The translations under genes and the position numbers were made by a program. Of a DNA stretch of 17,750 bases, positions 1 to 8,213 are shown piece by piece. Under the pieces are notes generated by a model. The model did not search any database. It was not told where the DNA came from and saw only the letters and a program-made list of their open reading frames with translations. The number at the start of each line of letters is the position of its first letter. Within the stretch, counting starts at the first letter, position 1. Source of the DNA: CAYRIY01 sp964424335 (GTDB taxonomy: Bacteria > Bacillota > Limnochordia > DTU080 > RSA5); assembly GCA_964424335.1 (NCBI GenBank), contig CAYRIY010000077.1, positions 1 to 17,750 of the forward strand, in the 5' to 3' direction.

Positions 1-988
1 GATAGCCGAGCCGCTTTGCTTCCTCATAGGCCGACATGATCCGTTCCCGTCCGGCAAACGCGCTTACGAGCATGAGGAGCGTCGATCGAGGCAGGTGAAA
101 GTTTGTGATCAGCGCGTCCACACACCGAAATGTGTATCCGGGGTAGATGAATATATCCGTCCAGCCGTGCCCGGCACGGACCTCGCCTCGCTCGTTCGCC
201 ACGGTTTCCAGAGTGCGAGCGACCGTCGTCCCAACGGCGACGATGCGATTGCCCTCGCTCCTTGCTCCGTTTACCGCTTCGGCGCAGCCTGGAGGCATCT
301 CATAGTACTCCGAGTGCATCTCGTGAGCCTCGATGGTGTCCGAAGTGACCGGCCGAAAGGTCCCAAGTCCCACGTGAAGCGTCAGGCGAGCGACCTGAAC
401 CCCGCGCGCTTCGAGCCGCTCAAACAGCGCGTTCGTAAAATGCAGCCCGGCCGTGGGCGCCGCCGCCGAACCTTCGTTTTTGGCATAGACGGTCTGGTAA
501 CGCTCAGGCTGGTCAAGCGTCGCCTTGATGTAGGGCGGAAGCGGCATCTCACCGAGCTTGTGCAAGGTCTCCTCAAACGTCCCCTGCCACACGAATCGCA
601 CGAGCCGCCCGCCTGTGGGCAGTTCTTCGAGCACTTCCCCCTCCAGCTCGCCGTTGCCGAAGGTGCACCAGGCGCCGGGTCTGAGCCTCCGCCCCGGCTT
701 CACCAAGACTTCCCAGACGTCGATCGTCCTCCGGTGCAAAAGGAGCAGTTCGACCTTGCCTCCGCTTCCGCGCTTTGCGCCAATCAGTCTTGCGGGCAGC
801 ACCTTCGTCTCGTTGAGCACGAGCAAGTCGCCCGGCCGGAGGAGATCGGGGAGCTCCGAGAAGATCCGGTGATCAAAATCGCTCGCATCGCGGGAGACGT
901 GCATCAAGCGAGCGCTGTCTCTCGGCGTCGCCGGCGCCTGCGCGATCAACGACTCGGGCAGCTCGTAATCGTATTCGTCGACTCTCAC
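1..988 (-). CDS. queA: S-adenosylmethionine:tRNA ribosyltransferase-isomerase (partial, C-terminus cut by window edge)
   Basis: QueA transfers and isomerises the ribosyl part of SAM onto 7-aminomethyl-7-deazaguanine in tRNA, giving epoxyqueuosine, the penultimate step of queuosine synthesis in the cytoplasm. 329 codons are visible. The N-terminus reads VRVDEYDYELPESLIAQAP, followed by the conserved segments GDLLVLNETKVLPAR, GSAAAPTAGLHF and TNFHLPRSTLLMLVSAFAG; all are typical QueA blocks. QueA is usually about 340-350 residues, so only the last 10-20 residues are missing. The start is a GTG at 988-986, with an AAGGGG ribosome-binding sequence overlapping the end of era. It begins 14 bases after the era stop codon and so is probably the last visible member of the phoH-era transcript. 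In Bacillus this place is held by recO, and queA normally sits with ruvAB and tgt, so the placement is unusual. Confidence 0.95.
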   Translation of the reverse strand, partial: MRVDEYDYELPESLIAQAPATPRDSARLMHVSRDASDFDHRIFSELPDLLRPGDLLVLNETKVLPARLIGAKRGSGGKVELLLLHRRTIDVWEVLVKPGRRLRPGAWCTFGNGELEGEVLEELPTGGRLVRFVWQGTFEETLHKLGEMPLPPYIKATLDQPERYQTVYAKNEGSAAAPTAGLHFTNALFERLEARGVQVARLTLHVGLGTFRPVTSDTIEAHEMHSEYYEMPPGCAEAVNGARSEGNRIVAVGTTVARTLETVANERGEVRAGHGWTDIFIYPGYTFRCVDALITNFHLPRSTLLMLVSAFAGRERIMSAYEEAKRLGY

Positions 989-1002
989 GTGTCCGGCGCC
1001 CC

Positions 1003-1893
1003 TTACTTGTACCCTAATTCTCTCAGTGCGCTCTCCCGGTCGCGCCAGTCGCGCCGCACCTTCACCCATAGCTGCAAGAAGACAGGCGATCCAAGGAGGC
1101 GCTCGATGTCTTGACGCGCAAGGGTGCCCACTTCTTTCAGTAGGGCGCCGCTTTTGCCGATCACGATGCCCTTTTGCGACTCTCGTTCCACGTAAATCGT
1201 GGCGTCGATGTGGACGAGGTCACGTCCCTCTTCCCGCTCCATCCGTTCCACTTCGACGGCGGTCGCGTGGGGCACTTCCTCCCGCGTCAGGTGGAGCACT
1301 TTCTCTCGGACCAACTCGGCCACGACAAACCGTTCCGGGTGATCGCTCACCCAGTCGTCCGGGTAGTACTTGGGTCCGACGGGTAGGAGGTCTTGAATCT
1401 CGCGGCAAAGTTCAGGCACTCCTTCGCCCGTCAGCGCAGAGATCCCATGCACCGACGCGAACGAACCGAGCGCTCGGAAACTGTCGACGATCCCGTCTCG
1501 TTCCTCCCGCGGAACGGCGTCGAGCTTGTTTACGACGAGCAGCACCGGCGTGGTCGCCTTGGCGAGCTTCTCTGCTACGATGCGATCGCCCCGACCCGCT
1601 CCGGACGGTCCGTCCACCAAGAAAAGGACCGCGTCGACCTCGGCGATCGCCTCCTGCGCGGCCTCCATCATCGCCTCTCCGAGGCGATCTTGGGGACGGT
1701 GAAACCCTGGCGTGTCCAAGAAGACGACCTGCGACTCATCGGTCGTCCAGACGCACTGAATGCGGTTGCGCGTCGTCTGGGGCTTGTCCGAGACGATCGT
1801 CACCTTCTGTCCAATGATCGTGTTGAGCAGGGTCGACTTGCCGACGTTCGCTCGGCCGACGATCGCTACAAACCCGGATCGAAAATCTCCCAT
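1003..1893 (-). CDS. era: GTPase Era, ribosome biogenesis factor
   Basis: Era is an essential GTPase that binds the 3' end of 16S rRNA and helps assemble the 30S subunit. The 296-residue length is standard. The GTPase domain shows G1 GRANVGKS at residues 13-20, a switch region around QTTRNR (39-44), G3 DTPG (60-63) and G4 NKLD (122-125). The C-terminal KH RNA-binding domain contains GIVIGKSG (about residues 243-250). The start is ATG at 1893 with GGAG eight bases upstream, 13 bases after the cdd stop. It lies in the conserved order ybeY-dgkA-cdd-era; Era and YbeY both act on 16S rRNA 3' end maturation, so their grouping is functional. Nothing in the protein looks abnormal. Confidence 0.98.
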   Translation of the reverse strand: MGDFRSGFVAIVGRANVGKSTLLNTIIGQKVTIVSDKPQTTRNRIQCVWTTDESQVVFLDTPGFHRPQDRLGEAMMEAAQEAIAEVDAVLFLVDGPSGAGRGDRIVAEKLAKATTPVLLVVNKLDAVPREERDGIVDSFRALGSFASVHGISALTGEGVPELCREIQDLLPVGPKYYPDDWVSDHPERFVVAELVREKVLHLTREEVPHATAVEVERMEREEGRDLVHIDATIYVERESQKGIVIGKSGALLKEVGTLARQDIERLLGSPVFLQLWVKVRRDWRDRESALRELGYK

Positions 1894-1906
1894 TTAAAAG
1901 CTCCAA

Positions 1907-2344
1907 TCAGCGCAAGTTTTGAGGGCCGAACGCACTCGGCAGCAACTCCCGGACCGTCGAGACAATGAGCTCTCCCGCCGTGGACGTCGTCACCACGAGC
2001 ATGTCCGGTGCAAACTCGTTCAGCACTTGGCGACACGCGCCACAGGGCGCACAAGGTTCGCCCGTGCTCGAGACGATGGCGATCGCCAAGAAGTTTCGCT
2101 CGCCCTCAGATACGGCGCGGGCAACCGCCGACTGCTCCGCGCAGATCGTGAGTGGGTAGGCGGCGTTCTCCACGTTGCAGCCAAGGTATACTTCGCCACG
2201 CTTGCCAAGCAGCGCAGCCCCGACTTCAAACTTGGAGTAGGGCGCGTACGCGTGCCGCCTCGCGTGGATAGCATGCCCCACCAGCGCTTCCAATTCCTTG
2301 TTCCCCAGCCGGATTTCTCCATTTGCAGACAACCCGTGAATCAC
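1907..2344 (-). CDS. cdd: Cytidine deaminase
   Basis: Zinc-dependent homotetrameric cytidine deaminase that converts cytidine and deoxycytidine to uridine and deoxyuridine for pyrimidine salvage. 145 residues. The catalytic motif CAEQSA (His of the E. coli enzyme replaced by Cys, the small-class pattern) and PCGACRQV supply three zinc-binding cysteines and the catalytic glutamate; the YAPYSKFEVGAALL and GCNVENAAYPLT blocks bind substrate. The chosen start is the GTG at 2344, which overlaps the TGA of the upstream dgkA gene (GTGA), indicating translational coupling. Compared with the Bacillus enzyme this adds about ten N-terminal residues, so a start some codons later remains possible. It sits in its usual place between dgkA and era. 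Confidence 0.95.
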   Translation of the reverse strand: MIHGLSANGEIRLGNKELEALVGHAIHARRHAYAPYSKFEVGAALLGKRGEVYLGCNVENAAYPLTICAEQSAVARAVSEGERNFLAIAIVSSTGEPCAPCGACRQVLNEFAPDMLVVTTSTAGELIVSTVRELLPSAFGPQNLR

Positions 2345-3048
2345 CCCGCCAACAGTCGCGCCACGAGCAGCGTTACGAGTGTCCCGATCAAAGCGCCCAT
2401 CGCTACCTCATAAATGTTGTGGATCTTGGCCTCGACTCGGGATTGCGCGACCAAGGCCGCGACGGCCCCGCCGAGCAGCACGATCGTTCCGGAAGCGCCG
2501 GACAAAAAGATCAGCGTCGCCAAGGAGAATGCGACTGCCGAATGGGCGCTCGGAAATCCTCCTTGAATGCGAAAGGGCGTCACTTCGGCCTTGATCAACA
2601 CGACGATGATGAGCACACAGGAGAGCGCAGCGAGCGCGACGACTTCGGGCACCGTTGTCAAGCGCTCGAGCGACGCATCCGCAAGCCGCGACAGCCTGGG
2701 AAAGAAGATGACGACGCCGACGAAGACCGACGTGATCGCCGCGATGAGGACCGCGCCGGCGGCGACGTCCTTCGCCGTCCTTGCCAGGGGGTGAAACTCT
2801 TTTGTAACGAGGTCGACCGCGGCTTCGATGGCGGTGTTGATGAGCTCCGCCACCATGACGAAGCCGATGACCAGCACCAGCGCCGCCGTCTCAAACCGAG
2901 AGACGCCGAGCGCCAAGGCCGCCATGAGCACGAGCAGCGCGATGAACGCGTGCATGCGCATGTTGTGCTCGGTCCGCACGGCGTGAATGACGCCTGAGAC
3001 GGCGTGGTTCAAACTTTCGATCCAGTTTTTGTTTTTGCGCGCCGCCAT
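2341..3048 (-). CDS. dgkA: DgkA-type lipid (undecaprenol) kinase fused to a PAP2 phosphatase domain
   Basis: A two-domain membrane protein of 235 residues; ordinary DgkA is about 120-130. Residues 1-115 are a diacylglycerol/undecaprenol kinase domain with three membrane helices: the N-terminal RTEHNMRMH block carries the conserved Glu28, and ELINTAIEAAVD (68-79) holds the catalytic Glu/Asn/Asp set. Residues 135-235 look like a PAP2 acid-phosphatase domain: K153-x6-R160, then GGFPSAHS (163-170) for the PSGH motif, then S203-R204...H210...E214 for the SRxxxxxHxxxD motif (Glu in place of Asp), with further helices. In Gram-positive bacteria DgkA phosphorylates undecaprenol, and PAP2 enzymes dephosphorylate undecaprenyl pyrophosphate, so the fusion plausibly serves carrier-lipid recycling. 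That role is inference; the domain assignments are from motifs. The TGA overlaps the GTG of cdd. No clear Shine-Dalgarno sequence stands directly before the ATG. Confidence 0.92.
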   Translation of the reverse strand: MAARKNKNWIESLNHAVSGVIHAVRTEHNMRMHAFIALLVLMAALALGVSRFETAALVLVIGFVMVAELINTAIEAAVDLVTKEFHPLARTAKDVAAGAVLIAAITSVFVGVVIFFPRLSRLADASLERLTTVPEVVALAALSCVLIIVVLIKAEVTPFRIQGGFPSAHSAVAFSLATLIFLSGASGTIVLLGGAVAALVAQSRVEAKIHNIYEVAMGALIGTLVTLLVARLLAG

Positions 3049-3081
3049 GTCATCAAGCGCCCCACCGAATAGATTTGCGCC

Positions 3082-3573
3082 TCAGACCTCGAGGCCAAGT
3101 TGGCTTAAGATGGCCTCCTCCCGCTCGCGCATGGCCTGTCGCTCTTCGTCCGTCTCGTGGTCGTACCCTAGGAGGTGTAGCACGCCGTGGACGAGCAAAA
3201 ACCCTAGCTCCCTTTGAAGCGAGTGACCGTACTCGTCGCTTTGCGCCGCTGCCCGTTCGAGCGATATGACCACATCGCCAAGGAGGACTTCAGGCGGCGA
3301 GGGATCGCCCAGCTCGCTCTCGTCCTCTCCCTCCTCGAGATCCCACTCTTCAAGAGGAAAGGAGAGCACGTCTGTGGGCTCGTCCTTGCCGCGAAACTCC
3401 CGATTGAGCGCCTTAATCTCGTCGTCTCCCGTCACGACGACGCTCACTTCCGCGTCGTTCCACCCTTCGGCGGACAGGACCTGCGAGCCGACGCGCGTCA
3501 AAAACGATTCCAGTTCGAGCCGGTCCGCGTCCGATTGTGCAATCCTCACATCAACGTCGACGATCAGCGCCAT
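3082..3573 (-). CDS. ybeY: Endoribonuclease YbeY, rRNA maturation
   Basis: YbeY (YqfG in Bacillus) is a zinc metalloprotein required for 16S rRNA 3' end maturation and ribosome quality control. 163 residues, the normal size. The zinc site is the block HGVLHLLGYDHE, with His129, His133 and His139 (H-x3-H-x5-H). The upstream segment DVLSFPLEE around residues 68-76 is also a family signature. An acidic insert (about residues 78-92, rich in Glu and Asp) precedes PPEVLLGDVVIS. The ATG at 3573 is only three bases past the pgpH stop, with GAGGG about ten bases upstream, so translation is likely coupled. Confidence 0.96.
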   Translation of the reverse strand: MALIVDVDVRIAQSDADRLELESFLTRVGSQVLSAEGWNDAEVSVVVTGDDEIKALNREFRGKDEPTDVLSFPLEEWDLEEGEDESELGDPSPPEVLLGDVVISLERAAAQSDEYGHSLQRELGFLLVHGVLHLLGYDHETDEERQAMREREEAILSQLGLEV

Positions 3574-3576
3574 CTG

Positions 3577-5706
3577 TTAAGCCCTCTTTACTTCCATCTC
3601 TTTGATGAGGTTTTCGGGGTATTCGACTCGGTTGTGGAAAATGCCCGTGAGCACCTTGACGAACGCCTCGGCGATCTTGTCCAAGTCCCGCAACGTGATG
3701 TTGCTCTCATCGAGCTGGCCGTCGGCCAGGCGATCTTTGATGATCTTGCGAACAAGTCCCTCGATCCGGCCCGGGGTCGGCCTGCTCAGCGTGCGGACCG
3801 CCGCCTCGACGCTGTCTGCGAGCAAGACGATCGCCGTCTCCTTTGATTGAGGCCGGGGACCCGAATAGCGAAAATCTTTCTCGTCGCAACTTTCGTCCTT
3901 TGCGTTCTCTTTGGCCTTGTTGTAAAAGTATTTGACCAAGGCCGTGCCGTGGTGCTGGCGGATAAAATCGACGACACACTCGGGCAAGCGGTACTTGCGG
4001 GCAAGCTCCACGCCGTCTTTCACGTGACTCGTGATGATGAGCGTGCTAAGGTATGGCGACATCTTGTCGTGCGGGTTATCCCCGCCGTATTGGTTCTCGA
4101 TGAAAAAGTACGGGCGCTTTGTCTTGCCGATGTCGTGGTACTGGGCGCCGACCCGAGTCAAGAGGCTGTCGCCCCCAATCGCCTCGGCCGCCGCCTCGGA
4201 CAGGTTGCCCACGATCATGCTGTGGTGGTACGTGCCGGGGGCCTCCATGAGAAGTTTGCGCAAGAGCGGCTGGTTGGGGTTGGAGAGCTCGAGAAGCCGA
4301 ATGCTCGACGTAATTCCGAACACACTTTCGAGGTACGGAAACAGCCCAATGGCCCCGATCGCCGAAGCAAGGCCGTTCACCGCCCCGAGAATCGAGTATT
4401 GCACCATGCCCATGTCCGCGCGAAAAAGGCCGTAGGACACCATCGACGCGAACGTCACGAGCCCGACGATGACGCCCGCCCGCGTCAAGTCGGACCGCTC
4501 GCCCACTTTGGAAACGCCAAAGACGCCCACAAGTCCGCTCACGAGCGCCACGACGGCAAACTTGAGCTCCTGGCCCATAGTGAGGCCGACGATGACCGAA
4601 AGGAATACGGCGGCCATGATGGCGACGTGGGCGTCGAGGAGGATCGCGATGAGCATGGTCGCAAGAGCGACCGGCGCCAAGTAGCCAAGGGCCTCCGAGG
4701 GAAAAATGCTGAGCACTTTGGTGATCCCGGCCACGACGACCAGCACCAACGCTAGGAGCGCGAGGTGACCCTCGTCCGTCACGATCTGTCGGCGATGCTG
4801 GTAAAGGTAAACCCCGAACAGGCCGATCATAATGGCGACGACGAGCAAAATGCCGAGCGCTGACATGTAATTCGCGTTGCTTCGCAAAAGCCCGAGGTCT
4901 TGAAGGATGCGAATGTCCTCATCGCTGATCAGGTCGCCCTTGCGGACGATGATCTGGCCACGCTCCACATAGATGGGCTTGACGTTGGCGATGGCTTCCT
5001 CCCGCGCTCGATTGAGCCGCTGGAGGTCGAGCACGAGGTTGGGCTCGAGCACGCCCGCAACGATCCCTGCGACAAGCCCGCGCTCCTCGGGAGAAAGTGG
5101 AACATCGCCCGGGCGAACGTCCGCCAAGCGGCTGCCCAGGTTCCCTAGCGTTTCAGCGAGGGCCGCGTCGTCGAGGCGCTCGTTGTTGAGCAGCCCCGCG
5201 ACAAATTGAGATGTCGCGTCTTTCAGCTCCGCCAGCCGATCCTGGGGAAGTTCGATTGCGACGCGAACGTGGGCCGCATCGAGCGGCCGGTTGATCGACA
5301 CGGAAATCTCTTCCGCAAGGGAGACCGGATCGACGTTGGCGCCGCCCGCCGCCTGGATGAGGTCAAATACGTCGGCTACGAGCTCTCGCGCCTTAATTGC
5401 GATCGCCTGGTTGATGACGTAATTATCCCGGTTGTCGACTGCCTCTTTGACGGCGCGGTCGGCGGCGGTAGCCCGCAAAAGGTCAGTTTCGTACCGATTT
5501 ACCGCCCGAAATGGCGCCTCGATATCACGAGGGGCGACCTGTCCCACACTCACGTCGACCGTGTCGGTAACCACATTCGCCAAGAGCAAGCCGCCGAGCG
5601 CCAAAAAGAGCAAAACCGCCACCAACCACTGACGCACTCCGGTCTTGTGGAACGTGTCGATTCCCCACCGCGTCAAGGCGGCTTTCAGCGAACCCACGAG
5701 TTTCAT
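3577..5706 (-). CDS. pgpH: Cyclic-di-AMP phosphodiesterase, 7TM-HD family
   Basis: PgpH (YqfF) is a membrane HD-domain phosphodiesterase that degrades c-di-AMP, the second messenger controlling potassium and osmotic balance in Bacillota. The chosen start gives 709 residues. Order: one N-terminal helix (about 25-45), a large extracytoplasmic 7TMR-HDED domain (about 50-270), a bundle of seven helices (about 280-455), then a cytoplasmic HD domain. The HD domain shows HHSM (His494/495), QYHDIGKTKRPYFF with the His524-Asp525 dyad, and QHHGTALVKYFY further on. Reading could begin 13 codons earlier, but ATG 5706 is preferred: it overlaps the phoH TGA (ATGA) and has GAGGTGA at a good distance. It lies in the invariant phoH-pgpH-ybeY order. 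Confidence 0.96.
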   Translation of the reverse strand: MKLVGSLKAALTRWGIDTFHKTGVRQWLVAVLLFLALGGLLLANVVTDTVDVSVGQVAPRDIEAPFRAVNRYETDLLRATAADRAVKEAVDNRDNYVINQAIAIKARELVADVFDLIQAAGGANVDPVSLAEEISVSINRPLDAAHVRVAIELPQDRLAELKDATSQFVAGLLNNERLDDAALAETLGNLGSRLADVRPGDVPLSPEERGLVAGIVAGVLEPNLVLDLQRLNRAREEAIANVKPIYVERGQIIVRKGDLISDEDIRILQDLGLLRSNANYMSALGILLVVAIMIGLFGVYLYQHRRQIVTDEGHLALLALVLVVVAGITKVLSIFPSEALGYLAPVALATMLIAILLDAHVAIMAAVFLSVIVGLTMGQELKFAVVALVSGLVGVFGVSKVGERSDLTRAGVIVGLVTFASMVSYGLFRADMGMVQYSILGAVNGLASAIGAIGLFPYLESVFGITSSIRLLELSNPNQPLLRKLLMEAPGTYHHSMIVGNLSEAAAEAIGGDSLLTRVGAQYHDIGKTKRPYFFIENQYGGDNPHDKMSPYLSTLIITSHVKDGVELARKYRLPECVVDFIRQHHGTALVKYFYNKAKENAKDESCDEKDFRYSGPRPQSKETAIVLLADSVEAAVRTLSRPTPGRIEGLVRKIIKDRLADGQLDESNITLRDLDKIAEAFVKVLTGIFHNRVEYPENLIKEMEVKRA

Positions 5707-6839
5707 CCTTTGGTCACCTCGGCAGCGCTCCCCGATGACTGCCAATCGACAGGCTCCTCGTCCAAGTCACCCCCGGACACGCGCTCAAGATCGTGTACAC
5801 CTTCAACTTCCGCCTCGGGTGTACGCTCTGATTCAAGCAGACGGGCGCCCCCTTTGGTCCCGATTCGCCTCTCCAGAGCCTGATCATGCCTGTCGTACGC
5901 CTTAATGATCCTCTGCACCAGCTCGTGCCTGACGACGTCCCGGTCAGTCAAGTAGATGAACTCGATCCCTTCTATGCCGACCAGGATGTCTTGGACCTCT
6001 TTCAAACCGCTAAACTTGCCCTCCGGCAAGTCGATCTGAGTGATGTCTCCTGTTACGACCATCTTGGAACCAAAGCCCATCCTCGTCAAAAACATCTTCA
6101 TCTGCTCGGGCGTGGTGTTTTGGGCTTCGTCCAGGATGATGAACGCGTCGTCCAGCGTCCGGCCGCGCATGTATGCCAATGGGGCGACCTCGATCACGCC
6201 CCGCTCCATATAACGTTGAAAGACGTCGACGCCCAAGATGTCGTAAAGCGCGTCGTAAAGCGGTCTAAGGTACGGGTCGACCTTGTCTTGCAAGTCGCCG
6301 GGCAAAAACCCCAGGTTTTCGCCTGCCTCGACGGCCGGCCGGGTCAAGATGAGGCGATTGATCTCCCTGTTTTTCAGCGCCGCCGTCGCCATCGCCATCG
6401 CGAGGTAGGTCTTGCCGGTTCCGGCCGGTCCGATGCCAAAGACGATGCCGTTTTTGCGGATGGCGTCAACGTACTCTTTTTGTCCGGGAGAACGCGGGCT
6501 GATCCGCTTTCCCCGGGCAGTCACCTGCACGACGTCTTGGTGGAAATCGGAGATGGTCGCGGTCGAACCTTGCTTGTACATCTCGATGCTGGTCCGCACG
6601 TCTTGAGGGGCCAGGAACGGCCGCTGCTCCGCAGCTTTTGCCAAGTCACCGAGCACCTTCACGGCTCCCTCGACGCCGTCCTTGGCCCCCGTCACCGTCA
6701 GCTTGGTGCCCCGAGCCACGATCTGCACGTCGAACGCGCTCTCAATCATGCGCAAGTGCTCGTCACGGCGACCAAAAAGGCCGAGCGCCGACGTGTTGTC
6801 ATCCACCACGAACTCTTGCCTATTCAACGCATCGCTCAA
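5703..6839 (-). CDS. phoH: PhoH family RNA-binding ATPase (PhoH1/YbeZ-like)
   Basis: PhoH-like P-loop ATPase with an N-terminal KH-like region, linked to RNA metabolism through its constant partner ybeY; the exact reaction is unsettled. Walker A GPAGTGKT lies at residues 137-144, the block TRPAVEAGENLGFLPG follows, then Walker B FIILDEAQNT at 233-242 and VVTGDITQIDLP. The frame stays open up to 6953, but the family similarity begins at NTSALGLFGRRDEHLR, and a promoter candidate lies at 6916-6945. I therefore start at TTG 6839 (378 residues), with GGGAGG 13 bases upstream; a TTG four codons later is also possible. A tail of about 50 residues after the conserved ATPase core is acidic and longer than in many homologues. 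Confidence 0.93.
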   Translation of the reverse strand: MSDALNRQEFVVDDNTSALGLFGRRDEHLRMIESAFDVQIVARGTKLTVTGAKDGVEGAVKVLGDLAKAAEQRPFLAPQDVRTSIEMYKQGSTATISDFHQDVVQVTARGKRISPRSPGQKEYVDAIRKNGIVFGIGPAGTGKTYLAMAMATAALKNREINRLILTRPAVEAGENLGFLPGDLQDKVDPYLRPLYDALYDILGVDVFQRYMERGVIEVAPLAYMRGRTLDDAFIILDEAQNTTPEQMKMFLTRMGFGSKMVVTGDITQIDLPEGKFSGLKEVQDILVGIEGIEFIYLTDRDVVRHELVQRIIKAYDRHDQALERRIGTKGGARLLESERTPEAEVEGVHDLERVSGGDLDEEPVDWQSSGSAAEVTKG

Positions 6840-6915
6840 TGCTCGTCCATCGCCTCCCGCGGCGCTCTTTGTCCCCCATATTGAGGCTATTCTCCCACAT
6901 TCGCTCGACGCACAC

Positions 6916-6945
6916 ACTATACCACTACCTCGGGCCTCGCCGCAA
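6916..6945 (-). promoter_or_regulatory. Candidate SigA-type promoter of the phoH-era unit
   Basis: On the minus strand TTGCGG (6945-6940) and TATAGT (6921-6916) are separated by 18 bases, an acceptable housekeeping promoter with a five-of-six -10 box and a weak -35. It lies in the 162-base gap between yqfD and phoH and would start transcription near 6909, about 70 bases before the TTG chosen for phoH. It is the only good candidate in the gap. Confidence 0.45.
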
Positions 6946-7001
6946 GGTGACATCCATCACCCGCGCACGCGTGGGGCCGTCGCCGCGCATGCCTTTCCCA
7001 G

Positions 7002-8213
7002 TCAATATTCAATCGGCTCAAACCGCCCGAGTTCACCGAGGACTTCCACCCAGGCGCGCGCCTGGGCGATCGGTCTGCCCTCTTCGATGATGATCTGGAC
7101 ATCCACATGCGGTCCGTCGACGAACTCGGCGCCTTCGGGGACGCGCGCCTCCAGGTCGATGAGGGCCGCAGCCTTAGCGCTCTCCAAAGCCTCATCCTCA
7201 TCGATCGGTTCTCGTTCACGGTCGACCTCGATATAAACAACCCGCTCCAAACCGACCGGATAACCGCCGTACAGCTCCGCCTCCCAAGCGCTGCGCGCCT
7301 CGACGTACGACTCGAAAGGAGGCCCGGAATTTCCAACCTGCCACGTGCGATTACCGAGGCGCAACAGGTACCCTGTGGCTCGATTTCCCGTCGGCGTCTC
7401 GCGCAAGGAGACGAGGTGCGCCCTCCCTTTCCCCTCGTACCAGATGCGCGCCCGTACGACGCCGTCAGCCCGTACGTAGGGGGGGCGGTTCTCCTCGAGC
7501 AGGCGCCTGTGCTCATCCGACTCCGGAGGAATAAATCCGCTAATCAACACGTCTCCTGCACGGACGATGTCCCCGGGCTTAACGACGGCGTGTCCGCGAA
7601 AGGCGCGCACCTGTTCGACGACTCCGCCCTGGGCCGCAACCAAATTGCCGGCAGCGCTCTCTCCCGTCTCTGTGACTGTCCGCTCGGCGACTTCGACAAC
7701 TGCCAACGTGCCTTTCACGTTCACGGCGGCCCATGCCAGCTCATTCACTTCTAAAAGCAGCGAACGCTGCAGCCGTTCCCGATCGATCCGGTCCACCGGC
7801 GTCCCGGGCCGCAAACCGCCTTGCGTCACGACGGCCATGATCCGCTCTTCGAGCTCCTCGGCGCCGCCCTCGATGCGCACGAACCAGACAAAGTTGGAAG
7901 CGACGAAAAGGGCGGCCATAAAAAGAACCGCGCCGGCCAACAGGGCCTTGCGGCGGAGCGCCGCAGCGCATACGAAGGGCAGACCGACCTTCTCCACGAT
8001 GGCGACTTTCCACCCTTGCCCCCTGCATATGGCGCGCACTCGGCGAAAATTGCCGGCGCCCACGCGTGCCACGAGCATGTGCGGGGCGACCCGCTGCGTA
8101 TCCCATGCAGGCACGTCGGCGCGGGCGAGACGATTCAAGAACCGCTCCAGATTTGCGCCTTTCACCTTGATAACCACATACCCCGACATGTATGTCCACG
8201 CTCGGCGGATCAA
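7002..8213 (-). CDS. yqfD: Sporulation membrane protein YqfD
   Basis: YqfD belongs to the mother-cell (SigE) regulon in B. subtilis and is needed for efficient sporulation; its molecular action is not established. 403 residues here. The N-terminal soluble part (GYVVIKVKGANLERFLNRL) is followed by one membrane helix at about 90-112 and a long extracytoplasmic part. That part has repeated beta-rich segments, including VVKPGDIVRAGDVLISG (about 213-229), which resembles the biotinyl-lipoyl/HlyD-like fold and is characteristic of the family. The start is TTG 8213, which overlaps the yqfC TGA (TTGA) and has AAGGAGG ten bases upstream; the ATG at 8189 has no such sequence and would trim the family N-terminus. 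Pairing with yqfC is universal among spore-formers. Confidence 0.93.
   Translation of the reverse strand: MIRRAWTYMSGYVVIKVKGANLERFLNRLARADVPAWDTQRVAPHMLVARVGAGNFRRVRAICRGQGWKVAIVEKVGLPFVCAAALRRKALLAGAVLFMAALFVASNFVWFVRIEGGAEELEERIMAVVTQGGLRPGTPVDRIDRERLQRSLLLEVNELAWAAVNVKGTLAVVEVAERTVTETGESAAGNLVAAQGGVVEQVRAFRGHAVVKPGDIVRAGDVLISGFIPPESDEHRRLLEENRPPYVRADGVVRARIWYEGKGRAHLVSLRETPTGNRATGYLLRLGNRTWQVGNSGPPFESYVEARSAWEAELYGGYPVGLERVVYIEVDREREPIDEDEALESAKAAALIDLEARVPEGAEFVDGPHVDVQIIIEEGRPIAQARAWVEVLGELGRFEPIEY

Noticed and set aside
95..1114. Long plus-strand open frame of 339 codons
   Set aside because: It is antisense to queA and the end of era, which are securely identified; the product is Arg/Pro-rich without family signals, as expected for a mirror frame in GC-rich DNA.
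1026..1817. Plus-strand frame of 263 codons opposite era
   Set aside because: Mirror of a well-identified essential gene; Arg/Pro/Ser-rich composition and no recognisable domain.
5707..5745. Earlier start of pgpH giving 13 more residues
   Set aside because: It lies inside phoH with no ribosome binding sequence, while ATG 5706 overlaps the phoH stop in the usual coupled manner.
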